From contig NC_079969.1 in assembly GCF_029852145.1 (NCBI RefSeq), positions 20,947,459 through 21,011,458 of the forward strand: a DNA stretch of 64,000 bases, read 5' to 3'. This DNA comes from Microplitis mediator (lineage: Eukaryota > Arthropoda > Insecta > Hymenoptera > Braconidae). Positions 1 through 10,900 of the stretch are shown here, piece after piece (position 1 is the first letter of the stretch; each line of letters begins with the position of its first letter). A program made the translations under genes and the position numbers. The notes beneath the pieces are model-generated. The model was not told the DNA's origin. It ran no database searches and saw only the letters and a program-made list of their open reading frames with translations.

Positions 1-46
1 AAAAATAAATATGATAAAAAAAAGATTAAAAATGTAATAAAGTTAC

Positions 47-2042
47 TTCTTGTTCAATAAATATTAAAGCAAAATGATTAAGACCAAATCGTCCGAGTAA
101 ATTCATTAATTTATTTTCTCGTGGATTGAATGCTGAATCTTTTGGTGAACTATCGAAAGAAGTTGCTAGCAGAGTATCATCCAATCCCAAAGTTGAATCA
201 TTCAGAAAATCAGATGATGGAAATGGAGATCGTACTGGACTACATTCGATTGCATCAATAATATCAGTATCTTCATCAATTGAGTCGCTAATTATTAATT
301 TTGGCGGTTGAAACATTTTGTATCTAAAGAATTTGTAAAATAAATAAAAAGTTAATAATAAAAATCTCAAAATCGGTTGACCCACAGGGTCAACTACAAA
401 ACTTCCCGCTGTTTTCGAGCTCAGAGAGCTGGAAAATGTTATAATTGGTAAACTTTTGAGCTCTTCGAGATCAAAAAACGATTGGACCGAAAAAATGTAT
501 ACATTTCGATAAAAAAAAGTAATTGTTGTCCGAGGATATCTTCGATAAAAATCGATCGATTTGCACCTGCTCTGCTGCAATCGAAAGAGCTTGCTGAGAC
601 TTAGATTTGACCAAACTTAGAAACTAATCGGTCGCGCGATTTACGAATTATCCAGCAAAAACTAAAAAAAAAAAATTTTTATTTAAATTTTTCGTATAAC
701 TTGTAAACTACTCGACCGATCGACTTCAAAATCCAATCAGTTTTAAGTCTTAGTGAGGTCTTTCGATTGTCGCGAAGTGCGTTCAAATCAGTTTATTTGT
801 TCCAAAGATATCGTCAGACAAAAAAATTTTACACAAAGTCAAAATAGATTCCTAGGACCTCAAAACGTCAAGATCTGATGAAAATTCAATTTTCGAAAAT
901 TAGAGCGAAATCAACCCATGAAAAAAAATTGTTCCAAAAAAGTTCGACATGTGGAACTTTTGAACTTAAGACAGACTAGAACTTTTGTAATTTTGATCGT
1001 ATAAAAAAGTTTGTCTAGACATTACATGAGCGAATTTTGAGTAAAAAATAGTATATTACACACCCAGGGCAGTAAATAAGAAAGCCTCAGATCACATGTA
1101 ATTGTTGGCCGAGACATTTCTTACTTTACTGCCCTAGGTGTATAATATACTATTTTAAAACATATTTCACAAAACGTATTTTTACAACATTTTTCCCGTC
1201 CTCCAAAAAAGTACCTATTAGAAATCGATAGTTCCATAAGCATAAAAAAATATTCATAACACGTTTCAAATTTGAGGTTTTTGATCTTTTACAGAATGAG
1301 GATAAAATGTAGTAAAAATACGTTTCGAGAAATATTTTTTAAGAACGTTCATTTTAACTCAAATTTCGCTCATACAAAGTCCTAGTAAACTTTTTTTTTT
1401 TTCTATCGAAATTATGAAAGTTAAAAAAAAGTTCCGCTTGAAGTTCTAATCTGTTACAAGTTAGTTCTACATGTCGAACTTTTTTGAAATCTTTTTGGAA
1501 CGAATTTTTTTTAGGCGGGAATAATTTTTTTTTTTTTTTAATTTTCAATTTTCATAGCGGGAAGTTAACAAATAATATTATTGTTTATAAATAACATACT
1601 TGTGACGTTCTGGTCGGTCTTTACGTTCAGGAGTTGATGTACTCGGATCTGGATCATCACTCGAATTTAATGATTTTTCACAATTACTATTTTTGCATTC
1701 ATCATCATCGTCTATTATTAATGTTGATGATCTCGTTAATAGTTTTTTATTAATATTAGACTTTATAATTGAATTAGATTTAGAAAAATCTGGAGGAGAC
1801 TTAAAAATATTTAATAATCCAAAGTTTTCTTCAACTTCTTTTATATCAGAATTCAGTACAGGGTTAGAAATTTTAACTGTTGGTGTCATTTCACAATTGT
1901 CGCCGTAAATATTTTTTTGACATTGATCATGATAATGATAATCAGATAATTCTTCTTGTTTTGTAGATATTTTATCAACATCTTCACAGAATAATTCCAG
2001 TGGATTACGATTTTTTTGTAACCATTCCATTGTCTTAAACAT
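47..2042 (-). CDS. SAM-domain protein, 5' part only (two exons, runs off left edge)
   Basis: Two coding exons, 2042-1600 and 323-47, joined by a 1.28 kb intron. The donor at 1599 reads GTATGT and the acceptor before 323 reads TTCTTTAG; the join keeps frame (two bases left over plus one). The first 148 residues are polar, Asp/Ser/Asn-rich and of low complexity. The second exon ends with LLGRFGLNHFALIFIEQE, which fits the first helices of a SAM domain, a protein-interaction or polymerising module; families usually continue with I/V-D-L, so a donor at 46 (GTAACT) leading to a further exon off the window is likely. The start is ATG at 2042, or the second Met four codons on; an in-frame stop lies 22 bases upstream. 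The ORF also reads through the donor to a stop at 26. Ankyrin-plus-SAM proteins (ANKS3/ASZ1 type) are possible relatives, but no ankyrin repeat is visible. The intron is almost wholly nested repeats. Confidence 0.6.
914..1519. mobile_element. Family D foldback element
   Basis: The ends are inverted: a poly-A tract then TTGTTCCAAAAAAGTTCGAC on the left, and GTCGAACTTTTTTGAAA...TTGGAACGAA plus poly-T on the right. The arms also share TGAGCGAATTTTGAGT and ACTCAAATTTCGCTCA. Copies with the same organisation are at 20098-20524, 35421-35862 and 49643-50301. No coding capacity is visible, so it is non-autonomous. Confidence 0.7.
1051..1150. mobile_element. Family C MITE, about 100 bp, TA-flanked
   Basis: Near-perfect inverted arms run from GTATATTACACACCCAGGG to CCCTAGGTGTATAATATAC. 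TA precedes (1049-1050) and follows (1151-1152), as expected of a Tc1/mariner-type target duplication. It splits the family D element. The same terminal motif recurs at the centre of the palindrome at 24745-25333. Confidence 0.7.
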
Positions 2043-2700
2043 ATTAATTACATTATAAATATATCAACAGTAATTATATTCACATATTTATCGGATGACA
2101 GTTGCCGTGAATGAACAATATTATATTTTTATCTCCATCATTTAGATTTTAATCACAACTACATGAAGAAAATATTTCACTCATGTCTGATTGGCTACTT
2201 TTAGAACTTAAATTATAATTTTTTTGAATCCTTCTAAGGTACAAGACCTAATACCTGATGAGAGAACTAGTACCCAATCACTCCATGTATTTGTATATCT
2301 ATATTTAGTGAAATTTAGTAAATATAGATGTAAAAATACATGGAGTGATCTGGTACTGAGTCTTTTACCTTACTAACAATCGATTTTGATACATCGATAA
2401 TCATAAAATTTATACGAACAAAAATAGCAGACGTCTGACAGTCTTTTTAATTTTTATTAACAAATTGTCTGTTATTACAAATAATTATTTTAAAATTTCA
2501 AAAAGTACTCGGTGTGTAAATTTAATTTATAAAATTCAACATAATTTTTAAAATTGTGAAATTGACATTTTTTAATTTTAATAAATTATTAATTAAACTA
2601 ACTTTTCTCATACCTTTTTTTATATTTATATACTCAATACAGGTATTAGTAATTAGTATCAGTATAAATAAATTAGAAAATTATAATAATTAATTTTATA
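2043..2700. other. Intergenic, between divergent SAM gene and micro-ORF
   Basis: This stretch probably holds the promoter and 5' UTR of the minus-strand SAM gene. It contains one clear foldback at 2236-2373 and is otherwise AT-rich. I see no exon. Confidence 0.4.
2236..2373. mobile_element. Short foldback (MITE-like hairpin)
   Basis: The left arm reads AAGGTACAAGAC then AGTACCCAATCACTCCATGT; the right arm reads ACATGGAGTGATCTGGTACT then GTCTTTTACCTT. Together they form a long imperfect hairpin around an 8-10 base loop near 2316. Flanking duplications are not clear. Confidence 0.6.
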
Positions 2701-2706
2701 ATAACA

Positions 2707-2889
2707 ATGACACAAAGACCCGCTACGCACGTGTTTTTAGCAAATCGTCATCAACAATACCGACTCATAGCTTTATTATTATTATTATTTTCATTACTAT
2801 TACTATTACTATATGGTTCTTTTTATGAGTTTGAATGTAGCAAACATCAGACAAATTTAAAATTATTAATAAATAGAGCAAATAATTAA
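2707..2889 (+). CDS. Doubtful 60-residue membrane micro-ORF with repeat-derived tail
   Basis: The ORF begins MTQRPATHVFLANRHQQYR, followed by a run of about 18 Leu/Ile/Phe residues that could span a membrane, and ends ECSKHQTNLKLLINRANN. The last 18-20 residues are encoded by the arm of a hairpin repeat (2827-3030); the opposite arm encodes ECSRHETNLKLVINRVNN on the other strand. The Leu run is largely a (TTA/ATT)n tract. If it is expressed, its C-terminus comes from a mobile element; chance is at least as likely. It lies head-to-head with the SAM gene, about 660 bases away. Confidence 0.2.
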   Translation: MTQRPATHVFLANRHQQYRLIALLLLLFSLLLLLLYGSFYEFECSKHQTNLKLLINRANN

Positions 2890-3030
2890 TAAAATAACAT
2901 ATATAAAAAATGCGCATTTACAAAATTTTGAAATTAATAAGTGCATTTTTTATATATGTTGTTCTATTAATTATTTACTCTATTTATTACTAATTTTAAA
3001 TTTGTCTCATGTCTGCTACATTCACACTCG
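2827..3030. mobile_element. GTGAATGTAGCAGAC-type foldback MITE
   Basis: The inverted arms begin GAGTTTGAATGTAGCAAAC and end TGTCTGCTACATTCACACTC, with matching inner blocks (AAATTTAAAATTATTAATAAA / TTTATTACTAATTTTAAATTT) and a TATATA-rich centre. The same ends recur at 6322-6338, 6352-6366, 6503-6513, 6709-6730 and 56022-56228. Confidence 0.7.
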
Positions 3031-3087
3031 TCTTTTTGTAGCATAAACGTTTTCTTCATTAACGCCAGTTCATATCTACGTAACCTG

Positions 3088-3773
3088 TAAAAAAAAATCT
3101 GTCTATCGGTTAACCCTGCGGGCCAGCCCCAAAACTTCCCGCTGTTTTTGAACTCCTTTAGCGTATACCTGAAGATCAGAACGTTTTTCACCCAACGAAA
3201 ATAATAATTCATGTACATTGACTGTAAAGGTGACTTAAGGGGTAGTTCAGGGTAGCCTGCTATTATCAGCTGACGTACGAAACATTTCGAAATCTAGATG
3301 CAGTAGATTTTTTACTTTTCATTTCGTTTTTTTTATTTTAGTTCCGTGAAAAACGTTCTGATTTTCAGGTGCATTCTTCAGCTCGAAAACATTATTGTGA
3401 ATACATTTTCGAGCTCTTTCGAGCTCGAAAATACTTTTGTATGCTATTGTCTTCGAAAAAAACCGTTTTTTACCATTTCTTTCTCCCGCGATATCTCTCG
3501 AACGAACTTTCCGATTGAGATGGCTAAGGCGGCAATCGACGCATTTTCTTGTTCTAGAGCTGATTAGATTTTGAAGTCCATCGTTCAACTCGTTTCTGAG
3601 AAATCAATAAAAAACTAAGAAAAAAAAATTATTTTTTTTCGTTATTCGCCAATATTTTCGAGTGTACTTGATCGAATGATCTGAAATTTCCAGGAAAATT
3701 GATTGCCAACAAGCTCTTTCGATCGGTGCCTTAACCATCCAAATCGGTTCATTAGTTAAAAAGTTACAAAGAG

Positions 3774-3812
<39 letters not shown>

Positions 3813-3960
3813 TCGGACATCATTCTGAAAATAGTCAGAATAGCTTCCTAGGACCTCAAAGCGTCGATATCTGATGAAAACTCGATTTTCGAAAATTGGG
3901 GTGAAAACAATAACTTCCCGAATTTTTCGAAAAACATCGATTTTCTTAGCGGGAAGTTAA
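3088..3960 (+). repeat. Family A copy, split by a family G MITE, with internal CA tract
   Basis: Shared landmarks in order: GGTTAACCCTGCGGGCC, AACTTCCCGCT, GAGCTCTTTCGAGCTCG, a (CA)n tract at about 3777-3807, TTCCTAGGACCTCAAAGCGTC, ACTCGATTTTCGAAAATTG and a terminal AGCGGGAAGTTAA. A family G element (3168-3369) interrupts it near the left end. Confidence 0.75.
3168..3369. mobile_element. Family G MITE
   Basis: Terminal inverted repeats CCTGAAGATCAGAACGTTTT and AAAACGTTCTGATTTTCAGG enclose about 200 bases. TA precedes; TG follows (TA in other copies). It is inserted in a family A copy. Other copies are at 36841-37043, 46567-46752 (left-truncated), 51865-52082, and a half copy at 45333-45409. 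Confidence 0.75.
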
Positions 3961-4321
3961 AAATACAATTTATGCGATGCTTGCCAGAAACTTGTCGTTA
4001 AGTTAGTCGTAGATGCTTCACTGCAGAACTTGCTAAGCAATATTTAGAGTGTGGCTATCAGGGTTATTGCAAAATGAAACTTAGATACTTTTAAAGTTTC
4101 TCAGCCATACTATATTTGTTTTTCTCATCTTTCTAACTCGGTTTTTGTTTAAATATAACATTTCACTCTTACAGTATGAGTGTTATATCAATGGAAATTT
4201 TTTATTTCGATGTTATATATAAGCTATTGAATGTAAATATTTTGTTATGGTCCAAGTTTGCTTTAAAATTTGTGTGTATTTGTTGCGTTGGTTACATTTT
4301 CGTTCGGATCTCTCATAATAA

Positions 4322-4523
4322 TGGCCCCGCCCTAGCAGATCCGAATTACGGTGTTTCGGTATTTTACCGTAATTTGCGGGATTTTAGTGTAAAATACGGT
4401 AAAATGCCGTAATCCGTGGTAAATTACGGTAGATTACCGTATTTTACCGCAAATTATGGTAATTCTGATGGGTACGGGAGATTACGGTAAATTGCGGTAA
4501 ATACCGTAATTTACCGTAAAAAA
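4322..4523. repeat. ACGGTA-rich repeat cluster
   Basis: Over about 200 bases the motif TTACGGTA and its complement TACCGTAA recur many times in both orientations, separated by roughly 10 bases. This gives the segment strong self-complementarity. It may be the body of a MITE; I could not define its ends. Confidence 0.55.
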
Positions 4524-4642
4524 AATTAGTATAATTGAAGCAACAACTGAGATGTAGTTCTTTTTTGCATTTTTATAGTTAATATAGTTATGAGATTTTT
4601 ATTTTAACTACGTGACGGTTGTAGTTACAATCCTTAGTTTAC

Positions 4643-4848
4643 ACACACAGAAAAAACAGATATCTCGAGTCAAGAAAATATTTTTGAAGACAAACGTTTT
4701 CGGGAACCAAGTCAAGATTTTCTTGAGCCAAGAGAATTCGTCTTGGTTGGAGAAGATTTCTACTTTATCTGAGAAAATTTAGGTCTCCAAAAAAATTTTC
4801 TTGAATCAAGAATATTTACCTTCAGTCAAGAATTTTTTTTTTTGTGTG
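4643..4848. mobile_element. Family E MITE-like element
   Basis: It starts ACACAGAAAAAACAGATATC and ends AATTTTTTTTTTTGTGTG. The body repeats TCAAGA/TCTTGA motifs in both orientations (GTCAAGAAAATATTTTTGAA, AGTCAAGATTTTCTTGAGCC). A second copy of the left part lies at 41465-41625. It abuts the next element. Confidence 0.6.
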
Positions 4849-5229
4849 CAGTAAAAAAGGATTCGTCAAACTCAACATATCCGTGTGTAAAACGAACGTT
4901 TTACACTTATTTATATGTTACTTCAACATGTTGCAAGTGTTAAAAAAAAGTTACACACGCATAAGTTATAAATAAAAATTTTCCAAGAATTCTTTTGTGA
5001 TGGTCGAGATTATTTTTAACATATTTTGTGTGTTGATTTGATAGTAACATATAAAAAGTGTTACTTTCGAATAAAATGACATTTTTGTGTGTTAAAAAAT
5101 CAATCGATTGCGACAGTTTAAACAAGATAAATACTGTGTGTTAAATTGACACACAAAAGTGTTAAAAATTCAACACTCAGAATTTTAACACACGTTTTTT
5201 TTTACACTTTGACGATTCGTTTTTTACTG
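4849..5229. mobile_element. Family K MITE, CAGTAAAAAAGG termini
   Basis: The left end CAGTAAAAAAGGATTCGTCA is mirrored at the right by TGACGATTCGTTTTTTACTG. The body has several GTGTGTTAAA/TTTAACACAC-type motifs in both orientations. No protein is encoded. Confidence 0.65.
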
Positions 5230-5375
5230 TGTATACTTATAATAATTGTAATCAAACAATTCGTAATGCCACGGTGTTTTGTTTCATTAATACCAATTCG
5301 TTTAGTTAAATTAACTATAAAGTTATAGTTTTAGCAATTAATCAATAGTTAATATTACTATCGAAAATAGTATTA

Positions 5376-5996
5376 CACTGTAAAAAATCACCGGGGTAAG
5401 TCCAAGCGGTGTGGGTGTTAAAATCATCGGTGTTAAATTTACCCCCGAAAGCGGTGTAAAAATAATGCCGCCGCCGGTGTAAATATTCTGTACCGGTGTT
5501 AAAAAAAATTCTCCGGTGTTCAAATAACACCGCTGCCGGTGTAAATATTCTAGACCGGTGTTAAAATAACGCCGCCGCCGGTGTAGATATTCTTTACCAG
5601 TGTTAAAATATTTTACTTTGTGAATATTTTTACTTACTCGATCACTGTACTTGTTAATAAATAATTTTCTTTATTAATTTTCATAGAGAACTGACATTTT
5701 TTGTGTTTTATAATCTTTCAAGTTAATACTCCAAGCGGACGCAGTTTACCCAGCTTTTACACCGATATTACTCCGCTTTTACACCGGTTACCCCGCTTTT
5801 ACACCGATATTATTCCGTTTTTACACCGGTTACCCCGCTTTTACACCGATTTTACTCCGCTTTTACACCGGTTACCCTGATTTAACACCGGTATTTTTAA
5901 CACCGGTGAATTACTCCTCCTACACCGGTGTAATTTTATTTTAACACCGGGCGGAGTTAAAATGAGTCCATTTTTAACACCGCTCTTTTTACAGTG
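5376..5996. mobile_element. Family B MITE, about 620 bp, intact, TA-flanked
   Basis: The ends are CACTGTAAAAAATCACCGGG and CGCTCTTTTTACAGTG, flanked by TA at 5374-5375 and 5997-5998. The interior is built of many variants of ACCGGTGTTAAAA and its complement with spacers such as TAACGCCGCCGCC, a GC-rich composition unlike the surroundings. This intact copy serves as the reference for the nested pair at 15725-16745. Confidence 0.85.
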
Positions 5997-5998
5997 TA

Positions 5999-7150
5999 GG
6001 AATTAATTTTAAATAGTTGATTAAAGTTAACATGACTATCGACTTTTCTCTGAGTGTGTGTTTTAAAATTGGACAGCCGCTGATGCTATTGAAAAGTTCC
6101 AATCTGAAATATTTTTAATAAAAAAATTTGAAGATTTCATTCAAAATCCTTTTCTTAAATGAAGAAATCCAAGCTCAGCTCGGGATAATATTTAATAAAT
6201 AAATCAATTAATTAAATTGATGAAATTAAAAAAAAAACACGCGTACTGGTTTTTAAATTATCTCAGTACGAATTTTTACATTTTATTTATTTATTCAAAA
6301 ACTCAAAAGTTGCCAATTATACTACACATTCACACTCATTTTTTTACTCATATGAATGTAGCAGATGTGAGATGATTTTTAAATTAATTAAAATAACGAA
6401 ATCTAAAAAAATACGCGTACTGGTTTTACAATTATCGAATTACGCATTTTTAAATTTGCGTTTTTCTTACATTTTATTTACTTATTCAAAAATTTAAAAA
6501 ATTCTCAATTGTGAGCCAAATTCATGAGTGTGAATGTAACAGATAATTGTCATTTTTTTAATTTTTAAATAAACGAATAAAATGTAAGTAGAGTAAAAAT
6601 TCAAAAATGCATATTTAGATAAATGTTAAATCCGTTTGCGCATTTGTTGAAATTTCATTATTTTAATTAATTCGTTCATTTATTTCAAATTTATAAATTT
6701 TTTTATGTTTGCTACATTCACACTCATCCAAATTCACGCTCGTCCAATGATAATTAATAAATAAATAAATAAATCGAAATTTAAAATTCGAAGCTTTTTT
6801 GAGTACCGCCCAGCTTTGTCTCAAGTAAGTATTTGTCTAATGTTCAAAAAAAGATACAAGTACACTTAGAAATACCAAGTACCACCATCTGTCTCTGGAA
6901 AAAACAAGCTAAATAATCAAGTATCTGGAAAATGTGATACTCGTATATAGACTTTGCTCTGACAGCGTTTGAATCTGATTTTATTTTGTCATTTAACTTG
7001 ATTTATAATAAATGTAAAATAAAAACAATAATAAAAATATTTTTAAAAAATAATAATAAAATCTATAAATGTAATAAAAGTGTACAGTTTAGTTGATAAA
7101 AAAATAAAACAACAATAAATAAATTTAACTTGTGATAAAATTTAACCTAC
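5999..7150. other. Repeat-derived intergenic DNA before the BTB gene
   Basis: A family I-like fragment lies at about 6100-6180 (ATTTGAAGATTTCATTC). Between about 6220 and 6745 are at least four ends of the GTGAATGTAGCAGAC element in both orientations, suggesting two decayed copies. The rest is AT-rich and holds the presumed BTB promoter; no distinct TATA box or initiator stands out. Confidence 0.45.
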
Positions 7151-7216
7151 AGATCTTTTTTTGTCTATAGTTTTACGTACTTTCACCTTCTTAAGTAAAT
7201 ATAATCCTCATTGCAG
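7150..7216 (+). other. Probable 5' untranslated exon of the BTB gene
   Basis: The end is supported by a consensus donor, CATTGCAG followed by GTAAGTTATG at 7217. It would pair with the acceptor TGTTTTGTAG just before the start codon at 7942. The transcription start is a guess. Confidence 0.4.
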
Positions 7217-7941
7217 GTAAGTTATGTTCAATGTACGTGTTATTTATATAATTAAGTTATTAAATTTATTATTTATTACCAGCCATTTATTTTTTATTTT
7301 ATTTTTTGGTTAAGTTTTTTTGTTGTAAAAACGACGACGCCGAATGATTTATTTTATTTTGGGTGGGGATAGTAATTAAGTAATGGTGGGAGACGGAACT
7401 TTCCTTGTCTTACATCCAGACAATTTACTTTTAACAAAAAAAAAAAAAAAACAACATTACTTTAATTTTTTTAAGTAATTTTATTTTATTATTATAATAA
7501 TCTCATGTTATCATTTTTTTTTATTCTATAGTCAATCCCATGACTTTTTTATCTCCAATTTCAAGTTCAAGTTTAAAATTAACAGTCATTTTATTTATCA
7601 AATTTTTAAATAAACTTTTTATTTTCCAGTTAATTACTTAATAAGTTTAATTGTTTGTTTTTTTTTATAAATCAAAACTTGTAATTGTATTTCCTACAAG
7701 TTTTTAAAATTATTCAGTACATAATTTTATTTAAATTTAAAAAATTATTATTTAGAACTTTTTCTTTAAATAAAATACTCGTTAAAAATTTTTAAAAATA
7801 ATTTCAAACTGTAGTAAAAATGATGTTATGATATTATTTTATTTTAAGATTCCGGATGAGTATATTTATGTAAATAAATATGTATAGATATAGTAGAATA
7901 TTATTGAGGAAATAAATTAATTGATGTGATTGTTTTGTAGA

Positions 7942-10900
7942 ATGGGGAGCAGTGCTCAATTGTACAGTTTATCTTGGGGTGAATTTAGCACATCACTAAC
8001 ATCAGCAGTGCAACTACTCCGAGGGCATGGTGATCTTGTTGATGTAACATTGGCAGCTGGTGGTCGTAGTTATCCAGCCCATAAAATAGTTCTTTCTGCC
8101 GCAAGTCCATTTTTATTAGATTTGCTTAAGGTATAATTTATATTTTAACTGTATATTGTTTGCCATTAATTTAAAATATAAAAATTATTGATGATAATTA
8201 TACTTTTAGAGTACACCATGTGAGCATCCAGTTGTTCTGCTCGCTGGAGTAAGCTCTGATGATTTAGAATCTCTGTTAGAATTTGTTTATAAAGGTGAAG
8301 TGAGTGTAGAACCATCACAATTGCCTTCATTACTACAAGCAGCTCATTGTTTGAGTATCCATGGACTTGCATCTCCAACAATATTGACTGAAGTAATTAT
8401 TTATTTATTAACGCTTTCCGCAATTTACCAAGTTTTTCAATATTCATTCGCTTTATCACAGTGCGAATAACAAAAAAAACAACAACAATAAAAAAAATCT
8501 GAAAACTGCCTGACTCTGCGGACCAGCTCCAAAACTTCTTGCTGTTTTCAAGCTTCCTGAGCTCGAAAACATTATTACTTGTAAATTTTTGAGCTCTTCG
8601 AGCTCAAAAAACTGTTAGACCGACAAAACACATTTCATTGAAAAAAAATAATTTTTATCCGACGATATATTTGGAACAATCAACTGATTTGAACGTTCTT
8701 GGTGGCAATCGAAAAAGCTCACCGACTTAGAAACTGAATACATTTTGAAGCGAATCGGGCAAGTGGTTTATTCGTTATACGCAAAAAACCGATAAAAAAA
8801 TTAATTTGATTTTTATTTTTCGTATAACTTGTTAACTACGTGAGCGATCGACTCCGAAATCTTATCAATTTCAAATCTTGGTGAGCCCTTTCGATTGCCA
8901 CCAAGAACGTTCAAATCGGTTGAGTAGTTCTAAAGATATTGCTATACAAAAAAAGTTTACACACAAACACACACACACGCACGCACACGGACGTCCATCT
9001 GGAAATAGCCAGAATAGCTTCCTAGTACTTCAAAACGTCGACATCTGACGAAAACTCGATTTTCGAAAATCGGACCGAAACCAATAACTTTCCTTTTTTT
9101 CTTTTAAATTTTAAATTTTCATGGCGGGAAGTTAAAAATTTAATAAAGAAGAATAACTATGATCCAAAAAAAAAAAATGAACCATAAAAGAATAAACATG
9201 AAAAGTTTAATTATTGGACTCAGTTTTCAATCTATTTTCCATTTCCACTCGAATTTACTTTTTGAATGGATTTAGATCCACAAAAAAAAAATTAACCGAT
9301 TTTGAGTAATCATTAACTAATTTAAAAATTCTATTTCTGGGACCGTTTTGTACGAATGACTTATTTGAATATGGAATTTCTAAAAGTCTATGTTTCCTTA
9401 GACTCTTTTTTAGGATATTGAACTTGATATCTAATAAAATTTCTAGAGAATCGATCAAATTATTCATTGCCTTGAAAAAGAAGTAATTACTATACTATTA
9501 AATTATAATTATATATTTGGTTACTTAAAAGCTGCTATTACTATCAGAAGGGTATCAACTATTGACGTTTTATTTTATTTTATTTTTTATTTATTTATTA
9601 ATATTATACGCCATTGAATTTTGCCATAGCCTATCATAATTCTTCGAGTGACTGAGTAATTGACAGTAGTCAATTAGTTTCAGGGTCCAACTATAACTCA
9701 AATCACTTTCGTTAAGCTGGGCCGTTTGTGCTACTTGTGAGAAATTAATTAATTTTTAGGGTCAGAATCGCAATTCGATGTTCCAAATAATTATTTTCGG
9801 GTCGTCTTAGAATGGATTATTTTTATTGTTGATAATAAATAAATTGTAACATCTAGAATACTGTTTGTAGTGGCAATAACTAGTGTTTTTATTTAAATTA
9901 AATTAAATTTTAATATTTAGTAATTAAAAAAAACTTGTTTTTTTTTTTTTTTCTTAAGAATGGCGAAGAAGTACCTCCTACCGCAATACCAACAGCAACT
10001 GAACCAGTAACACGAGAAATAATGAATTCATGTATCCCAATAAATCGTAGAAAAAAAAGAAGAAGAAAATCATCGTCTTCATCTGGTAAATGGGCAAGAA
10101 TAGATACAGCAAATGACAGTGAAGATCGACATGATGGACATGGAGATGATGATAGAACAACAGACTATGATCACAAAAATGATGAAACTGGTGTTCATGC
10201 CGATGATGGTAAGATTATTACTATTGTTATAAAATATTATATGTTTATTAATAAATAAGTTAATTACAGTATCCGTATTTTGTGTTTGCTTTGTATAATT
10301 TATAATTGCCGATACAAATTACGTGTCGGAAAATTAAAAAAAAATGCTGGAAAATCCAAAAGTGCACACCTCAATCATTCATGATAAGCGTTAATATTTT
10401 ATTTTTTTATTATTACTTTGATTATATTATTATTTTAATCATTTTTCTGCATTGATTATTCTTTAACTTTTAACATAATAATTTAATTTTTTATTTTTAG
10501 CTTCATTTCTTTAGTTTTCTTTTTTATTTAATTTTTATTATTCAAAATCGTTTTTTAATATTCTGCTTTTTTTCATAAATATCGCTTTTTATTTTTTAAT
10601 CCTTCTGTCACACTAGTGCTGCTGCCAGTAGTTGGTGGAGGAAAAAAAAAAAAAATAAATAATGATGAAAATTAAAAATGGCAGCTAAATTTTAAATGAA
10701 TTACCGATTTTAAGTTTTTTATTAATTACAATTGAACAAATATATTTAGATTGATTTAGAGTGATTTTTAAAAGGGTTCTTGCAATAAAAGATACAAAGC
10801 TAATAAAAAAAAAAATTAGGCCAATTTATTATATTTTTCGAGAGTTATTGTGTTTCCAAAGATTCATACGCAACAATTGACAGTACTGATTTTTTGGATT

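Larger units (their letters stand above)
358..1568 (+). repeat. Family A element with D and C elements nested inside
   Basis: The intron of the SAM gene holds a family A repeat. Its left part (about 358-910) has the shared landmarks: GGTTGACCC/GGGTCAAC, AACTTCCCGCT, GAGCTC clusters, and the block TTCCTAGGACCTCAAAACGTC. Its right end is AGCGGGAAGTTAA near 1567. Between them a family D foldback (914-1519) has been inserted, and a short family C MITE (1051-1150) lies within D. Family A recurs at 3088-3960, 8490-9135, 13674-14020 (opposite strand), 17880-18165 (part) and 27056-27770. Confidence 0.75.

Noticed and set aside
4176..4412. 78-residue plus-strand ORF with hydrophobic start
   Set aside because: Its second half runs into the ACGGTA repeat cluster; no other coding sign.
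5338..5530. ORFs with repeated NTG/TPV peptides, also at 15652-15981 and 16549-16812
   Set aside because: They read through the repeated ACCGGTGTTAAA body of family B MITEs; no start context or conserved protein pattern.
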